Of a stretch of 64,000 bases of DNA, positions 56,030-64,000 are shown in pieces. The position numbers were made by a program, and so were the translations under genes. The first letter of the stretch is position 1. The number at the start of each line of letters is the position of its first letter. The notes below the pieces were generated by a model that saw only the letters and a program-made list of their open reading frames with translations, did no database searches and was not told the origin of the DNA. Where the stretch lies: positions 5,108,501 to 5,172,500 of the forward strand of contig NC_092569.1 in assembly GCF_037975245.1 (NCBI RefSeq). The letters are read 5' to 3'. This DNA is from Apostichopus japonicus. Its lineage: Eukaryota > Echinodermata > Holothuroidea > Aspidochirotida > Stichopodidae.

Positions 56030-57940
56030 AAAATTTCCCCCACTGATGTTAGGAAGAGGCTTCCAGAAACTTAACGGAAAGGCTGTAGCTGGATCCAAAA
56101 TTTTACAAACGAGGGGTGTGGTTGTGGGAACGTTGCATGTCACTCCCGTGTCTGGGGGTCTGTAGGTCCTTTCCCAGGGAAAAGTTATTGTTGCTGGTAT
56201 TCTGCTTGTTAATTACATTCAGTGACTTCCAATGATAAATTTAGGGAACATTTAAACAAACTTAAAGGTATAGTAGGCAATTTTTTTGCCAAATCAAATT
56301 TTGCCCAGCTATGTATGTAATGTTTGACTTATTGAAATGGACTTTGCAAGGCAAGCTAGGTGTTTCATAGTTCTATCAAGCTTAAAGTAGAAAAATGACT
56401 TCCTGAAAATACATTTTCACCATTTTTCCATGGACACGTCTGACCAAGTTTCCATTCCAGACTATCATGATACAGTTGAAAACAAATATTATTAATGAAT
56501 TATTGAGTGACAGTGAATCAGTGCTTGTGTACAAGGCATGAATCTAATAGCAATAATGAACTGAGTTCTTCACTGAAACTCTGCCAGAGTAGAAAAAAAA
56601 CATTATCCATTAATTATGCACTAATTGTTTATATGATTGAATAAAAAAGCTACATCTGGAGGGCAAAATAGGTTTGATCAATTGCAGTCATGTTGTGAGG
56701 GAAAACAACCTGATTTAATAAAAATGATCAACATTTTGCAGAAAAATGACTATCCTTCAACAAACTGCTTTAAGTAAAAAAATGTTAGTTATGCATTTAG
56801 GCTTTAGGATAGAAAAATGTGGCTGTTGTAACACTAAGATTCAAGGCATTACGAACCTGCCGCCTAATTTGATTACCTTCCAACTGAGTCGTCTAAATTA
56901 TTCGCGAGAATCTAGTTGGCAGATTTTCAAGAATAATTGAGAAGTGTAGATCAAGACTGGTAAAAGAATGAAAACACACCTGTCAATATTGCCAAATAGT
57001 CAAAAATAAAAAATTTAAATAAAATTTTTTGGCCAACATTTTCTTTCTATCTTTTGTGCTGGAGGGGACCAGGTGCTTCTCATTTTGTGAGCACAGTATT
57101 TGTATTGGTCCGGAAATCAAGGGTGGGTATCACAGGAAAACTAACGATACTGGTCTGCCTGATAAATTTCATACAAGAATTGAAATGTAAACTATGGAAA
57201 ACAATGACTTGAATCCAAATAATCCTTACAGCTTGCTAACAACTTAAATAGTGCACTTATCCAAATTGTTATTTATTATGTCAGTGCAAAACAGCATAAT
57301 GTTACCTTTTTGTCTAAAAGAATGTTAAAGAAGAATGCCCCTTTAATAGTGAAGTACCATAGTTGCAGAATTCAAAGTAAATATGAGCCGCTGGGTGTGT
57401 TATAAAGGCTGCATCACTAATCATACGAGTGTACTTTAAGGTTTTAATTCATCTTGTACACTTAGCAATTTTGCTAATTTTAATAGACCAAATTTTTACA
57501 GATACACAAGAATTTGTAGAGATTGTTGGTTGAAAAGTGAAACCTAAAAATATGTACACAAACTATAAACATTAAGTCATTTCATTGTGTTATATAAACC
57601 CTAAATTTGTTGTTACCTCGGAATAACATTTGACCTGCTATTTTGCCTTGAAATGATAAAAGCATCCCGATGGTTGATTAATATTTTACTGGGTTGGGAG
57701 AGGCAGAGTGAGGGTATTATTGTGGTGGGGAGGAGGTGGGTGAACGATCGAAAAAGAGGCAAAAAGTGCCATGAATAAAGAAGCAAAATAATTTGGATGG
57801 CTGCGACTTTTGTAAAAACTTTGTATTTCTTTGTGGCCCTCGATAAACAGGGTGTAAGAAATACAGTGCCCATATTTTGCACATCTTTATCAAATATTTT
57901 TAATAAACATTTTTGTGACAGCTCGAAAAATTAATTCGAA
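56030..57940. other. No gene recognised
   Basis: AT-rich. At 56262 TTAAAGGTATAGTAGGCAA resembles a TTAA element end, with a distant CCCCTTTAA at about 57340, but the two ends do not pair well. Confidence 0.35.
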
Positions 57941-57979
57941 AATAGGAGAGTAAAAAATTCTGCTAAAAAGTACCAAAGA

Positions 57980-58710
57980 TCTCCTCCTTCCACCCACTCT
58001 CTACCGATCCTGACCCAGCGTAACCCTTTTAACGGGGATGACTCACGAGCCCCTCTTCAGATACGTTCTCGCGTCTTAAGATCCGAAAGATAAAGGCCAT
58101 TTTCCCATCTCGCCACTCGACTAGTCCTCCATGGCCCGAGGCATCAGGAGTTCAGGTGAAAAATGTCGGCTGTAGCTGTAAATCACACCACATCTAATAC
58201 ATCTCATCCATTGATCAAAGGCATAACGCCTCTCGAATACACTCTGTGGATTATAAATACGCGTTTTAGATAGATTTTCTGTCGGTCATTATTGTCTTGC
58301 AAATGATTGCCGATTTGGCTCGATGCGGGGGGAGATCGTATTTCACAGCGCTGAGTGTGTTTAGTGTCAGAGTAATTGACGAAGAAAGTCATCGAACGGT
58401 TTTGGTTATCTCTGTTTGTATTCGCTCCGCGTGTGGAGCAGCTCCTCTGGAAGTGTAAAATTTCCATAAATGTCTCAGTTTTCGCCATATTGATTTTCTA
58501 GAGGTTTTTATCAGTTAATAATGGTCGAGATTGAGCCGAACCGCGTCTGCTTTTGGGAGGCATACAAGAGACCCACCACCTATGGTATTAATACAATTAG
58601 ATTTCGGGGCTGTCAGGTTCGTGCTCGAATCAAAAGAACGGGGAAAGAAACATCTCGATGAAGTGCAAAAGAGAAAGGATAGTTTCAAACCAGAGGGGAG
58701 CAATTAAATT
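57980..58710. promoter_or_regulatory. Strongly CpG-enriched patch
   Basis: By eye nearly 40 CpG in about 730 bp, the most sustained enrichment in the window. Both flanks are AT-rich and CpG-poor. It includes runs such as TTCGCTCCGCGTG (58421-58433) and GCCGAACCGCGTC (58536-58548). An unmethylated promoter, an exon region on the minus strand, or a deeply conserved developmental noncoding element would all look like this. Confidence 0.35.
58204..58488 (-). CDS. Candidate 94-codon ORF in CpG-rich patch
   Basis: ATG at 58486-58488 on the minus strand has a strong context (TCAATATGGCG, A at -3 and G at +4). The frame begins MAKTETFMEILHFQRSCSTR, has balanced composition with Asn, Arg and Ser and no low-complexity run, and ends RGVMPLING. 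Its position inside the main CpG patch raises the chance that it is a real first coding exon of a minus-strand gene. If spliced, it would end earlier; no clear donor was found. I recognise no domain. A conserved noncoding element could equally explain the region. Confidence 0.25.
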   Translation of the reverse strand: MAKTETFMEILHFQRSCSTRGANTNRDNQNRSMTFFVNYSDTKHTQRCEIRSPPASSQIGNHLQDNNDRQKIYLKRVFIIHRVYSRGVMPLING

Positions 58711-59235
58711 TATCAAGTTTTCTTCTTAATTGAAAGTGATGAGTGATTACATAGATTTTTGTGTTCGAAATTGTGAGATATGATGATAGCAATCCATTTG
58801 TTTTGTGTGTGTCACTGAATCTTTAATCTCACAGTTTTTGAGGACGGGCTCAAAAATTAAAAGGCTCAATTTTTTTCAAAGCATATCGATACTTTAGAAA
58901 TGAAAAGGCTAAGACAAGAAGCCTATCAGTAATCCGACAATGGTAGAGAGATGTAAAACTTATTGAAACGACCACATTATTGCAATAATTGGGTGAATCA
59001 TACTGTGTTTGTACAAAAGTAAGAAGATGATTTAACGCATAGCAAGTATGAAACGGAATTTAGCTTCCTTGGATTTCATGGGAGTGTTTTTAAACGTGGA
59101 AGTGCAATAAACACAATAAAAAATCCATTCAAAAAAATCCTTCCAAACAGTTTAATTAAACATTTACTTTGTACTGTATCAAGTAGCATGGAAATGAAAG
59201 GGCTTCACTTTAAGGAAAATCATCATTGTATCCTT
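58711..59235. other. No gene recognised
   Basis: AT-rich, nothing supportable. Confidence 0.4.
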
Positions 59236-59240
59236 TTTGT

Positions 59241-59308
59241 TAGGTGGTGGTGAGGGGTTCATCGGGGCAAGTTGTGGGTGGGGAGAGGTGGTGGACAGGG
59301 GGGAATAG
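59241..59308 (+). other. G-rich tract
   Basis: Repeated GGTGG, GGGG and GGTGGGGAG words ending in a G6 run. Possible quadruplex on the plus strand. Confidence 0.6.
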
Positions 59309-59309
59309 A

Positions 59310-61375
59310 CCATTGTAGAGAAGCTCAACCATAGTAGTGCATGTGACGTATATCTGATTCCAGATTAATTTTTCAAAACCATTATTTCACAAAATGCAGT
59401 ATTAAAAGTAGTTTTATGCAGAGCAGATAATCAGCTATGAGATTTCTTCATGCAAAGTTTTCATTGTTATTTGTTTTCTCTTTGTAATGATTTGAATGTA
59501 TGTTTGTATGAGTTTAAATATTTCTTAAATATTTTCATTTTATTTTCAACAGACACGACAAACTAGTTATTGTAAATTCTCAAGTTATTTTTTTGTCAGT
59601 TCTCAAGTTATTTACGTTCATTACCAGCAAATGAATTCACTCCGAGGAAGTCCACGGAAATACACCAAATATTCTAGAAAGTCGAATACTGGTGGTCTAA
59701 CTTTATTTTAAATACTGTACTGTCACCCTCAAAGTAGTTGACCAATCTGAAATGTTTCTTTATTTGAAATGCCCCTTAGTGTCTGGCCGTAATATGGATG
59801 GCCAGAACTTCTGACAAACTACTTTTGATGAAATGTGTTTGAATAGTTTAGCAGTTGGTATCAAATTTGGAGAAAATGGCAACGACCTGTAAACTAAGAA
59901 ATCTGTTTAATATTTAAAAAGATCATGAAATAATGAGTGACTTTAATATAATCCTCTCAAACTGCTAAGAAATCAAGGATTGTAAGAAGACCTTTTTTTT
60001 GGGGTGAATGGGTTGTTTTCAACCCTGTCTTTATGAAACGGCATGAATCTATTAAAAACTGTTAAATATCTTTCATGTAACCTGTTTGTTTGAACATATA
60101 CCCTGTCTAAACCACTGCCACCACCAACTGTGAGCATTAAACTTATTGTATTTCAAAACATGCACTTGCAAAGATCATTATCAAATATTGATGTTTCGCA
60201 ATTTGCCCTTTCATCGACAGAGAAGAGACTGAAAATGATCTGAAATTAAGGCTTAAATATACTGTTTTGAAAAACAAAAACGCTGACATATGTAAAAGAT
60301 TCAGCAGTAATTTGAAACTATTCAAACTCGCAAATCATTGGAGAAGGTATTTAAAGTGCAGTGTGAATTGATGTATTTAACAGTCATATGTTATTATCAC
60401 ACCGAAATTTAACGTTGAGGATTATTAGAATAGACAATTAAATATCTCATTAATATTCATATGTAGTGTGGGTTTGTAACTACTCTTAGAGTGGCAGTAC
60501 AGTAAAATGCTTGTCTCAGACCTTCCAGCGAAACCTTTAAAACCTTTATTTAAAAAACGGCTCTTTATTTTTCAAAAATTCTCTTTAAAACCTTTATTTT
60601 TATTTTAAGTTAATAAAAAGAAAACATTTTAAAGATTTAGTTTACAGTAGAAATATATGTATTCAGTCAGGCTAAACATTGACCATTTTAATTTTGTGGA
60701 CAGCCAGGCATGATCCATGCAGTGATAGAAAACAGGCTCACAAACAACAGTTAATGTATTAAAATCAGGTATTTTAAAGAAGGGCCACAGATGATGTAAA
60801 AATGGGCATAGATGATGTGTATGTTACAAATTAACCATTAAAAACCTTTATTTTCATGTTTGAAGCTTTTTAAAACCTTTATTTCTTCATTTACAACCTT
60901 TACAAAAAAACCTCATTTTGTTGAAGAGCCGCTGTTGGGAGGTCTGTTGTCCATATATGTGAGCATGGGTGACCATTTCCCGACTTTCTAGCATATTCGG
61001 GGGCTATAGTGATGAGCTGTAAATTTTATAAATCACAAACCGTTGGAACATTGTGTAGTTGAGTTTTATATCAAGCAATTTGTTATGATTTAGTTTGTGC
61101 AAATAAGATTTATTTGTTTCATTTGTACATTTGGATGCACACTTGCAGATGGTAGAGGTTATACTTCTTATTCTCAAATAGGAAGCATTTGTATGTACCA
61201 TATATATACCAATTACAAGATAACCAAGTGAATCCAAAACTGGATACTGCAGACAGAATTGCCAAATAAATGAAAAAGAAAAATGTACATTTGCATGATA
61301 GCTTACACATTCTGTTTTTGCTTTAAGTAAATAAGAACACTGATAAAACTTGCACAATATCTTACATTATCTCTA
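59310..61375. other. No gene recognised
   Basis: AT-rich. AAAACCTTTATTT recurs at 60539, 60588, 60841 and 60874, a loose dispersed word cluster. Confidence 0.4.
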
Positions 61376-61376
61376 T

Positions 61377-61414
61377 TCCCCTCACCCCTCCCCTCTCCCC
61401 TCCCTCTCCCCCCA
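61377..61414 (-). repeat. C-rich polypyrimidine tract
   Basis: CCCCTCACCCCTCCCCTCTC and similar, ending in C6. Quadruplex-prone on the minus strand. Confidence 0.85.
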
Positions 61415-62460
61415 AAAAAGTTTTTACTAATGTTCATCTGAGGTAAATTTTGTGACAATGAAAAAAAATGATAATGTTGTGATTCATATATATAGGTTAC
61501 GGGATATTATTCACATATTATGTAGTGGTTCAATTAATGGCACATTTGTCACATGTGTCTTATTTTTCTGTCTCTCTTGCCTTTTCCTTTCATTGTATAA
61601 TAGAATCTGGCACTGAACCGTGTTAATTACAGAATTGAATATGTATCAAGTGGGTATGTATCCTGTTCATTCAAGACCATCATCTAGTTCTTATTAGTTT
61701 TCACTTTTCAGTGTTGAATTGTAAAGCACTTTTCTGTCATTATATTGTGCCTCTCTATTATTTTTGATTATTTTTGATTTATTGACAATATGAGATACTA
61801 TATGAGACATACAAGCAAGAACAGCAGTGGTGTCCATACCTCTCAGTTTTTTTTTCTTTTCTAACTCAGAAAATTGTTACTTTATTTGAAATTTTTTTGT
61901 ACCTCTAGAATATGCACATTTGATGCCTGATAACAATTTTGTGTTTTGTGTTTTGTTGTTGCTAATTCATTAATGTGATATATTTAGAATATTTGCTCAG
62001 CTGTTATTTTACTAATTATCCAGTCTTTGTCAAACTACCATACTGCTTACCCCATCCTCCCCTCCCCCCCCCCAACACTCTTTAAGATGTTATCTTTCCC
62101 TTTGGGCAAATTAATTGATTGTAATCAAGAATTTTAATAAATCAGCTAAGTTGTGGTGGTGATAATTCTTCAACCACTTTGCACTTTCAAGAGATGCCAT
62201 AAAAGTTGACACTTTTTTTCGATAAAATTATTCCGATTTACCAGTGAACTGGTGCCAATATCCCGAGGGCGGCTGGAAGTTTTTTCACTGTTCTGAATTT
62301 TCCAATGCACTACAATTTCAATTATATATGTATTCTGAATGCATAATTGGCATAGCTGGGGTGTATAATATTCTGGAGAAGTAACTGCCTTTCTCCTGGC
62401 ATTAGACAGTTATGTTAGTACTATAGTGTGTTCATTGTTATGTATTAATGTGTTGGTAGA
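61415..62460. other. No gene recognised
   Basis: AT-rich with a C run at 62057-62071. Nothing else. Confidence 0.4.
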
Positions 62461-62464
62461 TATT

Positions 62465-62555
62465 TGATTGGGTTGGAAGGGAAGTGGAATGGGGGGGGGT
62501 GTAGGGAAATGTAATGGGGTGTAGATGGGATGTAAGGGGGTTGTAGTGAGGTGTT
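62465..62555 (+). repeat. Imperfect GTAGNGGGATGTA-type G-rich repeat
   Basis: GTAGGGAAATGTAATGGGGT, GTAGATGGGATGTAAGGGGG and TTGTAGTGAGGTG are successive imperfect units of about 18-20 bp after a run of nine G. Confidence 0.7.
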
Positions 62556-62677
62556 AGTTAGAAGTCACTGAAGTCAATCTGATCCATTCAAGTTGGTTAA
62601 TAGGAGGGAAAGAATTGTTGTTATTTTGTTGTAAAATTATCAAGTAGTGCAATTTCTTTACTTTTTCATTTTTTATC

Positions 62678-62790
62678 ACTCCTTTGAATTAACAATTTTC
62701 TACACTCACCATTGTTATCATGTTTTATTCGTCTTTTGTAATACTCCTTATAATTAACAATTCTCTACACTTACCATCGTTAGTTTTGTT
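62678..62790 (+). repeat. Tandem duplication, 65-bp spacing
   Basis: ACTCCTT.gAATTAACAATT then CTACACT.ACCAT.GTTA occurs at 62678 and again at 62743 with a few substitutions. Confidence 0.85.
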
Positions 62791-63021
62791 CATTTGATTA
62801 ATTTGTATTGGTCTTAATTAGACATAATTTCAGTCAACAATGTCCAGGAAACTTTTCAAAGATGTGTTCAGTCAATAAATATATACTTCAAAAATGTTAT
62901 GAAAATGTTATTTTATATTTGTATCATTTTGTCAACTGTGTCAAAAATGTTTACTTCCTTGTGCCTCTGGTCAGTTTCATTTTCATAAAATATTTGCAGG
63001 TTACCACTGACTTAATCCGTC

Positions 63022-63073
63022 TTCTCCTCCTCCTACCCCTCCTCCTCCTCCTCCTCCTCCTCCTCCTCCTCCT
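63022..63073 (+). repeat. (TCC)n trinucleotide microsatellite
   Basis: TCC/CTC repeats with one TACCCC interruption. They encode a spurious Leu run in the plus-strand frame at 62808-63128. Confidence 0.97.
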
Positions 63074-63079
63074 GTTGTC

Positions 63080-64000
63080 CATCTCCAGGTATCCCCCTTC
63101 TTGCCACCTTCTTATACATTCAAGTTAGTCATAGAAAGGTGTTGTAAGCATTAAGTCGTTTTCACTTACCCATTTTAACTGGAGTGGAGGGTAATTCTGT
63201 TTGTATGAAACAGCTATATGCTGAGCAATTTGGAATCATGTAGTTATGTGTATTATACAGAAATCCCTTGAGTAGGATTTTTTCATTCCCAATTGTTTAT
63301 GAACATAAAGTTGGCAGAAAGATAAACCGTAAAATTTTTGGCGAGATTTAAATATCATAATGAACCCTTGACCCATTAGTCATCAAAATCCTTTTAAATT
63401 AATAAAGTTCATCAGCAAAGCAAATATAAAGTTTGCTTGTTATTAAGACAGTTTTGTGTTGTTTTTTGTTTATTTTGGAAACTATTTGATTTCCAGAATT
63501 CAGTGAGGTTTATAGTTTGACTAGATAGGGCTTTTACATTCCAATAAATAGACCTTTTTTGAAAATTTGGGATTTGCTCTTTGCAAGTGATTGAAATACT
63601 AATATGCAAAAAGTGTTTGGACAATGCATTGTTTGAGTATCTTATGGAATCAGTAACTATCTACTCACTGTACTAACTTTATTTACTAAACTGTTCTTGG
63701 TGGGGAAAGGAGTGTGATTTATCTGTGTTTCACCATATTGCAATATTGTTTGAGTAACTCTGGGTTGATGTGGAAAATTGATGGCTCATTTCGAGGAAGA
63801 GAAAAACACTATGTAATATCCACAATACATTCTTTTCACAGTTATCTTTCAAGATGATATCAAATCATGCAAACTGATCAGGAAATACAACATTTTTTTG
63901 GTCATTTCCGAATTTTATGGCTGATGGTTCGTAATATGAAATTGATAATAATAAATATCAAAATAATTAATATCACTATGTACACTATTGACATAAGTAG
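63080..64000. other. No gene recognised
   Basis: AT-rich right edge, nothing supportable. Confidence 0.4.

Noticed and set aside
56262-57342. Pair of TTAA-type ends bounding a 1.1-kb element
   Set aside because: The two ends pair over only about 8 bases, too few to call an element.
61004-61357. 117-codon minus-strand frame
   Set aside because: No recognisable content, very AT-rich, overlapping frame in another register; chance length.

Overview
This looks like eukaryotic, AT-rich, gene-poor nuclear DNA. The signs are long microsatellites, tRNA-derived SINEs, small inverted-repeat DNA transposons, splice-site-like junctions, and no compact or operon-like coding. The repeat mix (SINE, TTAA- and TTA-flanked inverted-repeat elements, and a dispersed repeat with a hammerhead-ribozyme fold of the Penelope kind) and the many taggcct-type words suggest a marine invertebrate. 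An echinoderm such as a sea cucumber is my best guess, but nothing here proves it. I recognise no protein-coding gene and no genuine tRNA, rRNA or snRNA gene. Open frames of up to about 100 codons are what AT-rich random DNA of this size should give by chance, so the window reads as intergenic and/or deep intronic.

Layout. 0-6 kb: a CpG-rich patch near the left edge, two AT microsatellites, a small telomere-like 11-bp tandem repeat, and homopolymer and GA tracts. 6-10 kb: a possible 69-nt exon at 6236, an AGGCCT-word-rich stretch, a clean 463-bp inverted-repeat element (7825-8287) with TTA duplications, and a possible 3' terminal exon near 9.9 kb. 10-19 kb: mostly featureless AT-rich DNA with a possible start-codon exon at 14452 and a possible terminal exon at 18877. 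19.6-22.5 kb: nested repeats, namely a dispersed repeat split by a SINE, a roughly 152-bp tandem array carrying DR1-like hormone-receptor motifs, and the better of two hammerhead-ribozyme copies. 23.8-26.5 kb: a TTAA-flanked element interrupted by a SINE and bracketed by 36-bp perfect direct repeats, a palindromic 145-bp element inserted at the edge of the right repeat, and a second SINE copy.

27-40 kb: perfect short hairpins, a TGTGAACACT cluster, a 273-bp inverted-repeat element at 30007, possible first-exon/donor regions at 31.9 and 38.0 kb (the latter strongly CpG-enriched), and the second, decayed hammerhead copy at 39.3 kb. 40-64 kb: a 35/28-bp minisatellite with higher-order structure at 44.0-44.6 kb, next to an inverted copy of the dispersed repeat seen at 19.7 kb. 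After that come a decayed tRNA-like head, possible exons, a second strongly CpG-enriched patch at 58.0-58.7 kb, and simple G/C-rich tracts.

No set of genes working together can be described. The coherent biology here is mobile-element biology: nested insertions, short inverted-repeat elements, SINEs and a ribozyme-bearing dispersed repeat. Possible exons and CpG patches are given low confidence because they rest only on splice-site look-alikes, open frames and CpG counts made by eye.
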